Source: Acanthosepion esculentum (lineage: Eukaryota; Mollusca; Cephalopoda; Sepiida; Sepiidae). From it: a stretch of 64,000 nucleotides of DNA. Location: NCBI GenBank assembly GCA_964036315.1, contig OZ038488.1, positions 62,314,754 to 62,378,753 on the forward strand, written 5' to 3'. Below, one piece after another: positions 12,165 through 23,149 of the stretch. The notes beneath the pieces were generated by a model. It was not told the origin of the DNA. It worked only from the letters and a program-made list of their open reading frames with translations, and ran no database searches. The stretch's first letter is position 1; the number at the start of each line of letters is the position of its first letter. The position numbers and the translations under genes were made by a program.

Positions 12165-12335
12165 CTGTTATTTAACCCATAGCTGTGGGAAAGCGATGGA
12201 TCCATACATTTCTCAAGGGCATTTGCTCGTAAATGAACGTAAATGACTCGAGTGGAATTGGAACTTGGTTCTCCAATTTCTCATTCCGATCCGCTATCTA
12301 GTATACCACCCGCACATCCTTTTCACATGCCTATT
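12165..12335 (-). mobile_element. SINE-A-related copy, tail-type body and tRNA-like head (minus)
   Basis: Read in reverse, the interval holds a tRNA-like head (near GGAATTGGAACTTGG and GCTATCTAGTATACC) and the body ATTTAACCCATAGCTG. It belongs with the sub-type seen at 15120-15280 and 62500-62662. Unlike those two copies it has no 5S-like module upstream. Confidence 0.6.
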
Positions 12336-12429
12336 TTTAAACTTTAGAATTCGGCACATTTCAAAATAGCTTAAGCCAAAAATGCTTAATACTTTCATGA
12401 TATATATCTACAGGTTTTTTGACAAAACT

Positions 12430-12905
12430 AAAAGAAAAAACTGAAGTATTATCTGTCCTGACCTGGCATCTAGGTTTCAATCATTTCCCCAACGCTGTAA
12501 CTTGTGACTTTTCTATGAATATGTTCACGGCAATCGTTCTGGTGAGCTTTTCTCTTTGTTACTTTGACTTCATGGATTTACGCGCGGTAGTAGACTGGCG
12601 CCTAGGTCTCATGATTTTAATTTTGAAATCGATAGATGCAACCGTAAGTCCTATACTAATAGCGTCTTCTCTCGCAATTCTCGCCTGTGGAACTCTTCTT
12701 TCGGCCACTTGATTTCCTATTCAAAAACACAGATGCAACGTCAGTCGTTATCTTCTGTCTTTATTCTTTTTTCTATTGTCTTTTCTTTAGAGTAATGCCT
12801 TTTTGGTTGTCTTTTCTCTACAGCAACGCCTTTTTATTTTCCTTCGTATTCAGGAACACGCCCCCCTATCAGTCTTAGTGGCTTTATCATTTCGTTTGCG
12901 ATGAA
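12430..12905 (+). pseudogene. LINE-J 3' fragment (jockey/CR1-like RT C-terminus and 3' UTR)
   Basis: The plus strand carries in broken frames the features of the C-terminal domain of this LINE family: LTWHLGF, FSLCYFDFMDLRAV, and a segment equivalent to SRNSRLWNSLP-type sequence near 12660-12705. It ends in the family's 3' UTR (CTTAGTGGCTTTATCATTTC). The palm is absent. Paralogues lie at 26547, 35885, 36425, 42735, 44720, 51546 and 57895. It is non-functional; the clade is inferred, not tested. Confidence 0.6.
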
Positions 12906-13234
12906 GTGAGAATAGAAATACATAAACACACGTACACATTTGATTAATAATACGAGACGCAAACAAAGGTTGGTCTTTTCTCATAAATGACCACAGACAT
13001 GACAGGCACTTCTCCATTATGCTTTGTTTTAGTTCAAACCTGCATCCGTATAGATTTAGGAACGTCGATTGACGTATATATGTTTTAGGATAATGCGGCA
13101 TTCAGGCTGTATTTTCTGCATCGCAAATCAGTATTTTAGTAGGCAAGATTTTAATGTAAGCGTAACAGAGAGAATAGATTTAGTTGGTTGATTTTACTAT
13201 GGGTCATACATAGTTGGGTTATTATATGTAGAAT
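12906..13234. other. unannotated DNA
   Basis: Nothing recognised. Confidence 0.45.
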
Positions 13235-13312
13235 TGTGTATGAAGATCGAACTCACTTAACAAGCAGACAAGCGTCACTAACCATTACCCCACACCGAGT
13301 TGCCCGAGAGAG
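13235..13312 (-). mobile_element. SINE-B head fragment
   Basis: GAAGATCGAACTCACTTAAC followed by CTAACCATTACCCCACACCG reads in reverse as the tRNA-like head of SINE-B (B-box and A-box order). Better copies lie at 20611-20765 and 48178-48300. Confidence 0.6.
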
Positions 13313-13329
13313 AACATGTTTTTTTATAG

Positions 13330-13630
13330 ATAGGGAGGCATGGTGGAGTAATGGATAGCGGCTCGGATTGAGGAATTGGAGAACCGAGTTCGAATTCTCG
13401 TCAGATCCATTAAATTTACTTATGTGATAATATCCTTTGGAAAGGGAAGTATCTTCTCTCTCCCCAGCCAGGACGGTAAATAACTAATATTCTATAGCCT
13501 TGGATGGCAACTGGTCTGCCGCAGAAAGAAATGGCAACGTACTGAGAGGGAAAAATCTGCCTCGTCACTCATGTATCGGAAGATTCATAATCGTCTAAGC
13601 TTCTTTCACCCATGACACATAACTGACAGA
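13330..13630 (+). mobile_element. SINE-A, near-complete tRNA-derived SINE
   Basis: The A-box region GGAGTAATGGATAGCGGCTC (13352-13371) and B-box GTTCGAATTC (13388-13397) form a tRNA-like head that most resembles a tRNA-Arg pattern. The central block with GGCAACTGGTCTGCCGCAG (about 13506-13524) and ATCTGCCTCGTCACTCATG follows, ending at CACATAACTGACAG. I see no convincing target duplication. Confidence 0.75.
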
Positions 13631-14099
13631 ATGTACTACAATAAAGTTATAAAGCTCTTATTAATAGTAGTAATTAATATACGTAAAATTTTAACAGAAT
13701 TTATACTAATAAAGTATTCAGTATTAGACTGGAGCAGTATTTCTCAATGTCTTTCTTTTTTTTATACTTCTGGATGCATTAGTAGAATAACTAGATGCAC
13801 TTTAAATGTTAATATGGAGAGGATAGCCATGAAATTTGAAAATAAGAAGTTCTAATTTAAAAGATTAGCGAAAACAGTTTTCATTTAAAAAAGTATTAGT
13901 GTTACAGTTTTAATTCTATGAAGAAACTCCTATTTTTAAAGAGGCCGATAATGACTGATTTACATCACTATAGCAGGGCAAAAAGGAAATCATTATCAAC
14001 TCCTTAAGGATGAATGAATTTAGCACAGCGTTTAAAATATCAAAATCATAAAGACATGGCTTGGACCGGCGCATTATTTTTCAAATAATATTTCTCTAA
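13631..14099. other. unannotated DNA
   Basis: No gene recognised. A 74-codon frame has no domain signature. Confidence 0.45.
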
Positions 14100-14160
14100 T
14101 ATCCGTCCAGTAGACGAAAATAAATACTATGAATAAACGGAGCGTCTACTCAAATACGAA
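14100..14160 (+). mobile_element. SINE-D body fragment (plus)
   Basis: GTCCAGTAGACGAAAATAAA and GGAGCGTCTACTCAAATACG match the SINE-D body. A minus-strand fragment follows beyond the microsatellite at 14318, so the pair is tail-to-tail. Confidence 0.6.
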
Positions 14161-14167
14161 TATCTTT

Positions 14168-14303
<136 letters not shown>

Positions 14304-14317
14304 GAAGGAATAGATGC

Positions 14318-14385
14318 TTTTATTTATTAATCCGACATATTTATTACTTGAAAGTTATTTTTAGTGGATATTCGTATTTGATGCT
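14318..14385 (-). mobile_element. SINE-D body fragment (minus)
   Basis: TTTATTTATTAATCCGACAT and GTTATTTTTAGTGGATATTC are reverse complements of the SINE-D tail region seen at 33670-33735. Confidence 0.55.
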
Positions 14386-14428
14386 GAAGATAATATAAAT
14401 CAGCTTAGTTGCAATTTTACTCAAATGA

Positions 14429-14430
<2 letters not shown>

Positions 14431-14507
<77 letters not shown>
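14431..14507. repeat. (TA)n microsatellite
   Basis: Uninterrupted TA tract of about 76 bp. Confidence 0.96.
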
Positions 14508-14508
<1 letters not shown>

Positions 14509-14678
14509 TGGTGGTTTTACGATTAATAGGAGGAAATCAATAAGAATGCTATGGATATGAATTAATGCAATAAGTATATGTTAAGATATTTTGCTTTCTT
14601 TTTACATATATAAACGCGTTTGTGCATATTCGTAAGTTAGTATAAGTGTGTACAGCCGAGCCACTTGGATCGCATATA

Positions 14679-15074
14679 ATGATAGCTGATTATGTGCAAT
14701 ATGCCCGTGTCTTTTCAAACGCGTTTAACTGTGAAAAGATCGACGCGTTCTTTGATATTTTCAATAAAGTGCCGCAAATTTGTAAAAAGAGCATCGCATT
14801 AAATTTAACGACGTCACCTTTGCCAAGTACGTTTGACATTTCGTCAAGGAAGAGACAAATCCAAGCAAGTAAGAATGTACTACAATTCCGAAAAAAAAAA
14901 ATCAATGCATATATTCTACAAGACAATGACGAAATTTGCGAGTTCGATATACTTGTCCAAAATGATGCCACGGATGTTGTTCACGCAATAATGGATTGGT
15001 TAATTGATTTGTTTTTCTGCGGCTTTTTAACCCTTTGTAGGTTATTTAAAGCCAAAAAATATTTTAGATTGTAA
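14679..15074 (+). CDS. orphan 131-codon open frame, possible exon (unknown function)
   Basis: The first ATG is at 14679 (MIADYVQYARVFSNAF); the frame is already open from about 14646. It is the only long frame in the window that is not simple-repeat or LINE derived. Residue composition is balanced. The section reading FNCEKIDAFFDIFNKV looks helical, and a basic SRKRQ follows. CpG dinucleotides are frequent compared with surrounding DNA. The last 25 or so codons (from about 15000) read into the tail of a SINE, so the native end has been lost or lies at a splice donor before that point. A pyrimidine-rich stretch and a TACAG near 14650 could serve as a splice acceptor. An NTF2/SnoaL-like fold is a guess from the opening helix only. 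It may equally be a chance frame. Confidence 0.3.
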   Translation: MIADYVQYARVFSNAFNCEKIDAFFDIFNKVPQICKKSIALNLTTSPLPSTFDISSRKRQIQASKNVLQFRKKKINAYILQDNDEICEFDILVQNDATDVVHAIMDWLIDLFFCGFLTLCRLFKAKKYFRL

Positions 15075-15365
15075 GAGGTTTTTTTTAACATAACAATGAT
15101 TTAGTATTAAAAGTTTTATTAATTAATCCATAGCTGGGAGAGTAAAGGTGGATTCATACCTTTCTCAAAACTATTTGCGACTAAGTGAATATATTGAATC
15201 TAACATGAATTGAGACTTGGCTCTACGATTTCCAATTCTGAGCTATTATCCATTACTACACCTTCACACTCAAAGTTAGAGCACCTAGTATTCGATCACC
15301 CATCTAGGTACTGGCCAGCATCGACGTTGCTTAACATCAGTGATCGTATGGGACCAGATGTTTAA
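14990..15365 (-). mobile_element. composite 5S-tRNA SINE (copy 1)
   Basis: On the minus strand, a 5S-like module (15365 down to 15280) is followed by a tRNA-like head (about 15280 to 15200) and then a body and tail to about 14990. The 5S part contains the complements of GTACTGGCCAGCATC and TTGCTTAACATCAGTGATCG. Its 3' end (GGTGCTCTAA) fuses to the tRNA module carrying ATTATCCATTACTACACC. The tail (GGCTTTTTAACCCTTTGTAG) matches 62410-62440. The same module order appears at 62395-62780, which argues for a real family rather than chance neighbours. The 5' part of the 5S is truncated. Confidence 0.7.
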
Positions 15366-15637
15366 TGTACTTAAGCCGTTCACAAAGCGTATATCGATCA
15401 TACAGATTTTTAATATATTAGTTTTAAAAACAATAATTTTATTTGCAGTGGGACTTGTTTTTATTATCAAAACGTTTTGACCGCTTAGGCTCCCACCCAT
15501 CTTGGGTGCTTGCCGAACTAAGCAACCTTCAGCGATATTCGAAATGAAGCCCTTTCTTTTATCAACCGGCATAGATTCTTCTCGTTTCGCTGGCTATGTC
15601 TGGACATAGCCCGTCTTGTTCTAATAGACAACCGTCT
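15366..15637. other. unannotated DNA
   Basis: Nothing recognised; a 95-codon minus-strand frame here largely reads through the 5S-like module. Confidence 0.45.
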
Positions 15638-15740
15638 AAAGCAGTCATTTTCAACCGGTGTGTGCCATCATAGGATAGTAGGTGTGCCGCGAAAATTTTG
15701 AGAGGTCATTGATTAATTTATTTTAGAAGGAAGTTCAAAA
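15638..15740. repeat. possible hAT-type terminal region
   Basis: CAGTCATTTTCAACCGGTGT and GTGTGCCGCGAAAATTTTG resemble hAT-family terminal sequences, which often begin CAGTGGTTCTCAACC. A weaker match is at 2417-2460. No transposase or partner terminus was found, so this is tentative. Confidence 0.3.
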
Positions 15741-16542
15741 CACAGTAAGAATAAATATCAAAATTAAAACCGCTTTAAATTCTATATTAAATAAAACATA
15801 CCATTTATTTGTGGTACAAGGTGAAAGAGAGAGGGGGGGAAAGACAGGTTATCATTAACTATCCTACTCCTGGTTAATTCCATTCACGACCGCTTCATTC
15901 TAACAAATGTCACAATCACCACACGCATTCATCCATCTCCTTTCAGTTTGAACATGTACCAAAATATCGCACACTCTGTCGACTGGCGCTTCCGACAACA
16001 CCTCTTCAGAGGAGTAAACACCCCCACCCTCGAGGCGTCCTGGATATGACGATAAAATACATCCGAAAGCAAGGCCTCTGATCACGAGGTTTTGAACAGT
16101 GGGTAATCACTTCTTAATTGCTGGTCTTCGTAGGTTCATCCAGAGCCGGGGTGGTAGGACCTGTTAGGGTCCCAGCTATGGGCAAATGGTTAACCACCAA
16201 ACTAGAGTCAAAACTCTATGAAAGGGTAAAAATAGGTTTAATAGTGAAAATACCAGCAATACACTTTTAGAAAATAAAAATTATTATACATTTAAAAGAA
16301 ACTATTACCAGCAATACATTTGACTCTCGACAAAAACCCTCTTTACTAAAATAGGTCAATTAAACCTGTTCTGAAAACTGATTTCTTACAAAGAATGCAT
16401 ATTCTATTCATACGAACCTATCCTAAAAATCGAATTAAATAACCCATTGGGGTGTTGATATAACTTAAAACAAAATAAACCCCCAACAAACAAAATATAG
16501 CATTTTCACATGATTGCTAATAATACACTCATGATGGTAAAA
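15741..16542. other. unannotated DNA
   Basis: No gene. AGAGAGGGGGGGAAAG occurs near 15830. A short segment at 16425-16495 loosely resembles the 7255-7335 repeat. Confidence 0.45.

Positions 16543-16625
<83 letters not shown>
16543..16625. repeat. (TA)n microsatellite
   Basis: Pure TA tract directly abutting the TIR element that starts at about 16626. Confidence 0.96.
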
Positions 16626-16630
<5 letters not shown>

Positions 16631-17222
16631 GTTTAGGTTACCTTTTATTTGATTAAATGGGTTTAGATACTTCCCTTTCATACCATCATAAATATTCCAC
16701 CGCACATCTCAAATTTTAATACCTTTTTATAAAAAAATGTATATATATATATATATATATATACATAAATAGTCGCACTGAAGAGCTGTGATACAGCGAA
16801 ACAGTACTGTCTGTGAATGACATAATTTAGCTCTTGAAAATACATTTCAATTGAGCACTGTTGCGTGATAAGCTAATTCTATAAACAACAGCCACCTGCA
16901 CTAATGCAAAACTCTTCAGTAAAATGAATGGAGCACTTTGGCTGATTGGCATTTGTTTACTTTTGTAAAAACAATACGCTAGATTTAGTTGTGTAACTCT
17001 ACCGAGTGAAGATAGCTCTGGCTGACACCAAATTAGTTGTGTTTCAATCCTGGCTTGAGGCATTCGTAAGTCTAGTCGCACTGAGGAGCTGTGGTACAGC
17101 GAAACAGTACTGTCTGTGAATGACATATATATACAATTTATATACGCACATGTGGAATATTTACGATGGTATAAAAGGGAAGCATGTAAACCCATTTAAT
17201 CAAATAAAAGGTAAAACTAAAC
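16626..17222. mobile_element. ~600-bp non-autonomous element with ~75-bp TIRs and internal direct repeats
   Basis: The left end (GTTTAGGTTACCTTTTATTT, GATTAAATGGGTTTAGATAC, ATATTCCACC) is the reverse complement of the right end (GTGGAATATTTACGATGG, TGTAAACCCATTTAATCAAA, AAAGGTAAAACTAAAC). Inside, a 55-bp block (TAGTCGCACTGAAGAGCTGT ... GTCTGTGAATGACATA) occurs twice in direct orientation at 16770-16825 and 17072-17127. A 122-codon minus-strand frame spans it but looks like no transposase. A short (TA)n lies at 16740-16764. No clear TSD can be read because of the flanking TA repeats. Confidence 0.75.
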
Positions 17223-18055
17223 GAAATTAAAATATGTTAGAAAGATCCCTTCCAACCCACAAAAAATGAGAATAGCCGTTGTATTCTGCTGACAGACAGA
17301 ATCAAGAAGACGACTCGCTTTGTGGCAGTAGAGTTTCAGTATAATTTGGGAGTCGGAAAATATAAAAGGATGCTACTATTAAGATAAAAATCAGGGGTAA
17401 AATACCGGAGAGATAGGAAATCTTAAAAAGGACCATAAAAAGAAGACACCGTAATGAAGTCGAGAATTACAGTCACTCACATTAGCTAGAACAACAAAAG
17501 AGACTAGCTTAACCAGGAGTGAGTTAGGAATCGACCCCGCTGTGACTTGCGGGACTAAAAAAAAAATACAGTTTGGCCTGATTCACTGGAACCAGACTTG
17601 CAAGATGTCTCTATCATTCGGTGAAATCAGGCGAAACCGTTTCCTCCAAGTTTACGCAATTGAGTGGTCCATTAATACCCGAAACAATGTTTTCCTTAGC
17701 CGTGAAAGTTCACTGGACCGAGGTGTAACACGTATGACCTGACGACACTCTGGCGTCGTATCTTACGACGCCACTCAGCCACGGGCTGGAAAAGAATGAT
17801 GCAGACACGTGCTAACGAAGATTAACGCAAATTGAAGAAAGTTAAAAGGAAACATTGTTAATTCTTTATTTATATAAGCTTTGTAGATTTTTAGCGGCAC
17901 ACAGTGAATGACTTTCTGCTATTCGTGTAACAACAGAAAGAAAGAATCTAGGCTATGGGAGGCAGGCTAAAGAAGCTTACCTGTACTGTTATGGTTAGTC
18001 AAAGGTACCGTGAAAATGTAGGCCTAACAGGTAGGTTATAGTCAGTGAAAATGCA
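17223..18055. other. unannotated DNA
   Basis: No recognised repeat or gene. Short frames lack signatures. Confidence 0.45.
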
Positions 18056-18325
18056 TGAATGTTATGGATATCGGCTCGGATTGAGGAATCGGAGAGCCGA
18101 GTTCGAATTCTAGTCGAATCCATTAGACTCACTTACGTGCTAATAATCTTGCGAAAGGTATGAATCCTCAGCTATGAGTAAATAGCAGGACAGACCTTGG
18201 ATAGAAACTGGTCTACCGCAGAAAGAAATGGCAAACTACCGCAGGAAAAAATCTGCCTCGTTAGTCATGTATCGGAAGATACATGATCGCTTAAGCGTTT
18301 ATCACGCATGGCACATAACTGATAG
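18056..18325 (+). mobile_element. SINE-A copy
   Basis: Head with TTATGGATATCGGCTCGG and B-box GTTCGAATTC (18101-18110), then the shared central block (CTGGTCTACCGCAGAAAG ... ATCTGCCTCGTTAGTCATG) and end CACATAACTGATAG. It has a small deletion before the central block. Confidence 0.75.
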
Positions 18326-19747
18326 TATGACAACCTATTTTGCGTAAGAAAACTGATCCTAAAAATTGAACCAAGGTGTGTAGTTCGTAATAAGCATGAA
18401 AGTAGCGACAGAGCAGTGAGAGACACAATACATCCCGCCTGTGAGAGGGATTAGAAAATAAAAAATAATTCGTCACCCACAAGGACTTGGAGAGGCTTTT
18501 GAACTCTATCAAGACTGGAAAGTGGGGACTGGGCAGCTCCCGCCCCAATATGGCAAGCAGTACTCCATATTTGGCCTGATCTGGCTCTTGTAAAGGTAGA
18601 GGATATCATGAGGAGTCAGGTACTTACGGGCGCGGTACATGGAGCCGACCATTTTACCTGAATCTTAGCGATGGATAATATGTACGAGTACCACTTGAGA
18701 TCAGGTGTTAATTTAAGTCTCAATATTCTTTCAAGGTATGGCAACTCCTTGAAGAGACATCCGTTCATCGAGGTTAGTTCGATGTCCGAAAAGCAGTGAT
18801 GGAATGTAACTGGTTTGTTTTTTTTAGGCATTGAATACAACCAGCCAGTTTTATTGCAACCCAAAACATGTTTTGCCTTTAAATGACCTACAAAATGTTG
18901 ATAATCTATATTTTAAAAAAATCAATCAATCATAAGGGTATTAAGGCGAAGTGAATTCAAACAAACTCGGCTGGAATTTGCAAATGTTTCATTTTCAGCT
19001 ATTACGCCAACCGCTCACCTAACTGACAAATAAAGTATAAAAAAATCAGAGAATAAACAGAATAATAAAAAGGCAAATGCTGCTGAGTGTTACAAAGGAT
19101 AGAAAGTTGTGGAGAGCCATGAAGAAGAGCCATGAAGAAGAGGAAGAATATATATTCGACGACGAAAACAACGATATTTACTAAACTTAATTTAGTACAG
19201 GAAAAGTACACTTGTTTGAAGAGTATATGGCGTGTATTGAATTCAGAACACAAATGATAGTCTATACGTTTTGTGAACTGATCGTTCACAGCTAGGTGCC
19301 TTAATGAACTGGAGCTTTCATACAAAATCAGGGACATTCCGATATTATAATCATTGTTTAGAATAGGCTTTGAACACGATAGGTTTATTTATATCCGATG
19401 CCAAGAAGACAACATTCTATTTTGCTATGAACTAATCACAGAGTCTTCGCCTACTTTGAAGATCGATTTTACTTCGAAAGAATACGTTGGCTTCTTGAAT
19501 CATATTGATTGTTTGATAATACTCTGTATCGTTTGATCAGTAAAGTTAATCAACATTAGGACAGATCGATGCCAAATCTCTGACCGTGTTACTAGCTAAT
19601 AAGTAAAATGGAATTTCGATTTTCGACCAAGCCACAATATTCAGTCCACTGCGGTTCAGTGTATAAAACGATGCGATAAATAATTCAAATTACGTTTAAT
19701 GAAATAAGATAATTTAAATGCCGTATTTTGCTATTGTAACATATATT
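18326..19747. other. unannotated DNA
   Basis: No gene recognised. GTGGAGAGCCATGAAGAAG with a near-duplicate GAGCCATGAAGAAG at 19110-19140 is weakly like the end of LINE-R (10870-10890). Frames of 82-111 codons have no domains. Confidence 0.4.
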
Positions 19748-20170
19748 GCGTGATTTGATTTATTACGGATTATCAACCCATTTTGGGTTATATAAAGATG
19801 AATCATGTGTAAAGTGTAAGAATAATTATCTTTTTTTGTGTAAAATAAATCAAATCAGACTGATTGTGTGATTTGATTTATTACGGATTATCAACCCATT
19901 TTGTGTTATATAAAGATGAATCATGTGTAAAGTGTAAGAATAATTATCTTTTTTGTGTAAAATAAAGCAGACTGATTGTGTGATTTGATTTATTACGGAT
20001 TATCAACCCATTTTGGGTTATATAAAGACGAATCATGTGTAAAGTGTAAGAATAATTATCTTCTTTTGTGTAAAATAAAGCAGACTGATTGTGTGATTTG
20101 ATTTATTACGGATTATCAACCCATATTAGGTTACTTAATGCTGAATCATGGGTAAAGTCTAAGAATAATT
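19748..20170. repeat. tandem array, ~112-118 bp unit, 3.7 copies, from a SINE tail
   Basis: Units start near 19748, 19866, 19977 and 20089 with GTGATTTGATTTATTACGGA and contain TTATCAACCCATTTTGGGTT and GAATCATGTGTAAAGTGTAA. The third and fourth units are shorter because an internal AAATCAAATCAGACTG segment is trimmed. The unit is similar to the tail of the composite SINE at 62395-62480, so a SINE tail appears to have been tandemly amplified. Confidence 0.88.
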
Positions 20171-20270
20171 ATATATTTTACGAACAAGGATTTTCAAGAT
20201 ACAAGTCCTACTATTTAACGTAAGGTTGATGGAAGAGGAGATTAAATCATAACGTTCCCGGGAGTAATTT
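20171..20270 (-). mobile_element. SINE tail/body remnant continuing the array
   Basis: ACAAGTCCTACTATTTAACG followed by sequence to the GTAATTTCATGTAAGTAAAT region matches the SINE body after the tail at 62500-62580, although degraded. Confidence 0.5.
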
Positions 20271-20419
20271 CATGTAAGTAAATGTAACGATCCCGATTTG
20301 AATTCGAACTCCGCTATCTGATTTCAGTAAAATGAGAGGACAAAGAATCTAAACATGAACTGTAAGAAAACAATATACAGTTGTTAGCAAAAGGACACAG
20401 CCCACCTTGTTACGTATTG

Positions 20420-20610
20420 CATATGTCATAATCAAGCAAGTAAGAGAATTGAAATATCTGGGAGGTGTTTTAACAAAGCTCGGGAAAATGTGGCAATGGA
20501 ACCCGAAGGCGTGTTCGAACAGAAAGAAGACGCCTTCCAAAAGTATTAAGAAATAGAAATCTTTCATTAGGAACAAAGTAAAGAGAACTGAACTGCTATT
20601 TAATATCGAA
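20420..20610 (+). pseudogene. LINE-R fragment (degenerate)
   Basis: The plus strand reads VRELKYLGGVLTKLGKM, then KSFIRNKVKRTELLFNI. This corresponds to the YLGxVLTxDGK region and following helix downstream of the RT palm in RTE-like elements. It stops where a minus-strand SINE-B begins. Confidence 0.6.
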
Positions 20611-20765
20611 CCGCATATAGTGATTTTACGAGCGTAAATTAGATGTGGCACAAGGCCGAATTCATAAGCACCCAGTGAGGATCGAACTCACTACTCAGTC
20701 GTAATTGTTCTAGCGAGACAAGCTTGCTAACCATTACAATGCCCTGAGGTGCCCTTCCTTTGTCT
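20611..20765 (-). mobile_element. SINE-B, tRNA-derived SINE
   Basis: In reverse the element reads A-box-like GGGCATTGTAATGGTTAGCA, then a B-box with GTTCGATCCTC (near 20675), and a tail TTCGGCCTTGTGCCACATCT followed by AAAATCACTA. The same tail marks 28590-28650, 48178-48200 and 48840-48885. Confidence 0.72.
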
Positions 20766-21710
20766 CTATACTGATTTCCTTTGCGAAGCTGGTCGTTCGA
20801 AAGGTCCTAGCGTGACATTGTGCTAATGGGTAAGAAACCACATAAAAAAGTTTGCAATTTATTTATTCATTTCCTACGTGGTGTAACTGTTATCAAGGTT
20901 GTCTCCCTATATTAAATATATAAAACCTACATCTGAAACAGTTCTTATGAATGATTATAATATTACTTTTCCTTTATGTATACATGGCCGCATCTCAGAC
21001 GCCTATTGTATTCGTTAATCTAATTACTCCCCTTTGTTCGTTTTGAGTATAGCAAAAGAATTCGTAAGAGTCACTCCAATCATAATACCAGTGTATCGCA
21101 GGCAGTATAATAAATCAGATTCTTTTCTTTTTCCAGATAAGAATAGTTTGAAACATCCACAAAATAAGTAACGTCATTTTTGCATGGTTATACATACAGA
21201 AAATAATTTCAGTTTTATATATCACAGGCTTTATATTTTTTACTATAAACGGCTGATAAAATTGACAAGTAAGTTACTAACATCATGTCATGTATGAGAC
21301 TGGCCTATCGTAAACACAACAACAGCTAGATGGACAATAAATATATTTGCCTAATCATCACATCAGAGCATCTGTCAATTCTTTTAGGTGTGCACAAAAT
21401 TTTCCAGTTCCTTCACTGTTGAAAGTTGCTGACTGGACACACTGTTGAGATCATGGTACGAACATTTCGTATAGTCAGCATTCATTTATCCTATGTTAAA
21501 TGAAAAAAGCGAAATAATGGCTGAAAAGGTTCCTGTCTGATATTGACTGTTCTCCTTTAATCAAATTAAGCAAAGACAACAGCGTAAGCAAAGAAGATGA
21601 CCGATGGAGTCTATGTTGATGGTCCGGTTGCAAGCAGTACGTGTACTGAATGATTGACGAAATTCAAGAAAGGTGAACGTTTCTAAAAGGATAAACTATG
21701 CTTCGTTACA

Positions 21711-21713
<3 letters not shown>
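20766..21713. other. unannotated DNA
   Basis: No supported feature. Confidence 0.5.
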
Positions 21714-21783
<70 letters not shown>

Positions 21784-21792
21784 GTGTGTGTA

Positions 21793-21869
<77 letters not shown>
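21714..21869. repeat. (TA)n-(TG)n-(TA)n microsatellite
   Basis: Two TA tracts around a short TGTGTG core (21782-21801). Frames on both strands are artefacts. Confidence 0.97.
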
Positions 21870-21873
<4 letters not shown>

Positions 21874-22006
21874 GTGGACATTGAAGTCAACACTCAGAGG
21901 CAACAGGCTGTTTTATGCTAGACGCAATTGTCAGGCGGTCTGACCATTGTGTCTAGCATGAAACAGCCTGTCGCCTCTGAGTGTTAATTACAATGTTCAC
22001 TTTTAT
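21870..22006. mobile_element. 137-bp foldback element
   Basis: Arms of about 60 bp are reverse complementary. The left contains AACACTCAGAGGCAACAGGC and TTTTATGCTAGACGCAATTG; the right contains the complements, ending in CTCTGAGTGTTAATTACAAT. The loop is TCAGGCGGTCTGAC. A diverged half-copy may be present at 4020-4065. Confidence 0.8.
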
Positions 22007-22076
22007 ATTTATATTTACATACGCTCAATCTCTGATATTGAGCACTTTATGCCATAAATATAGCACACTATATTTC

Positions 22077-22077
<1 letters not shown>

Positions 22078-22115
<38 letters not shown>
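22078..22115. repeat. (TA)n microsatellite
   Basis: Short pure TA tract. Confidence 0.95.
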
Positions 22116-22118
<3 letters not shown>

Positions 22119-23149
22119 GGAAAATAGCAAAGTGGGGTTTTGTAAAGAAATACCAAATCCTCTAAACTTATACGTAAATCCAGAAAGCCTTCAGCATCGA
22201 TAGAAAAACGAAAGAGTTTGGGGAAAAACTGTTTTATGTATTTGTTGAGCTATAAAATGCATACATTATTGCTGACGCCTGATTAAACTCTTAGCGCTCA
22301 GCATACAGGCACCTCCTTGAAAGTTTCAATCCCAAAATTGGAGACAAAATAACGGTCGCAAGACAATGAAGCTTAAAATATATTGCCGCATGAGAGCTTT
22401 CGTCCAGACGTTGCTTTCTCAACACAAAATATTCCGAATGGGAAATATTCTTTTGACTGCTTATCGACCCGATTTAGCGTCAACTTATTATCTTTTGTTT
22501 TGAGCAACACAGCATATATTATCTGGGTAAGACTTTATATATATCTGCAATTTTATTTACAAAACTTAAGTGCATCGACGCCAGAATTATTATATTAAGA
22601 TAAAATTTGAAAACAACCTAAATTAGCGTAAAAATTGCTTCATGGTTAATAACTATGGCCACTAATTATTTAATTAACAGTTTTTTTAAATCGAGTGAAG
22701 TTTTGCAGAAATGTTAGTCTCTCACAAACCCACAACAGTAGGTTCTCCACTCAGTATCAAACAGAAAGTTTATTGTGCATGTGACGTGTGTACTGTGTTT
22801 TAATAATTATGACATCATATGTGTCTGTAAAGGGTGTTTGACGATAACGAACGCTGTAGTGGTTCGAGTTAGTGTCTATGGTTGTCTTCAAGCCCATACG
22901 TCAAAGTGACACTGTTTCTGATTTTTTGGAAAAATCCAACCAGCCACATTTTCTCCACTAAAAAGTTGTTTTGTTTTGTAGTATTATAGAACACAATGCA
23001 TATGATCTATGTTGGCTACTTTTATTGTCCCCAGTAGCGAAATTTGCCTACTCCTATTTGCCAATTGAGTAAGAAGGAATCTTCCGAATCGTAGCGTTCA
23101 CAAACCCATGTTCCAGCGAAACGAAAATTCTCACTGATAATTTTTCGTG
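22116..23149. other. unannotated DNA
   Basis: No gene or repeat recognised. A 71-codon frame at 22383 has no signature. Confidence 0.45.

Noticed and set aside
16827..17195. 122-codon frame on the minus strand inside the TIR element as a possible transposase
   Set aside because: No DDE motif or helix-turn-helix is visible, and it spans both internal direct repeats and part of a terminal repeat.
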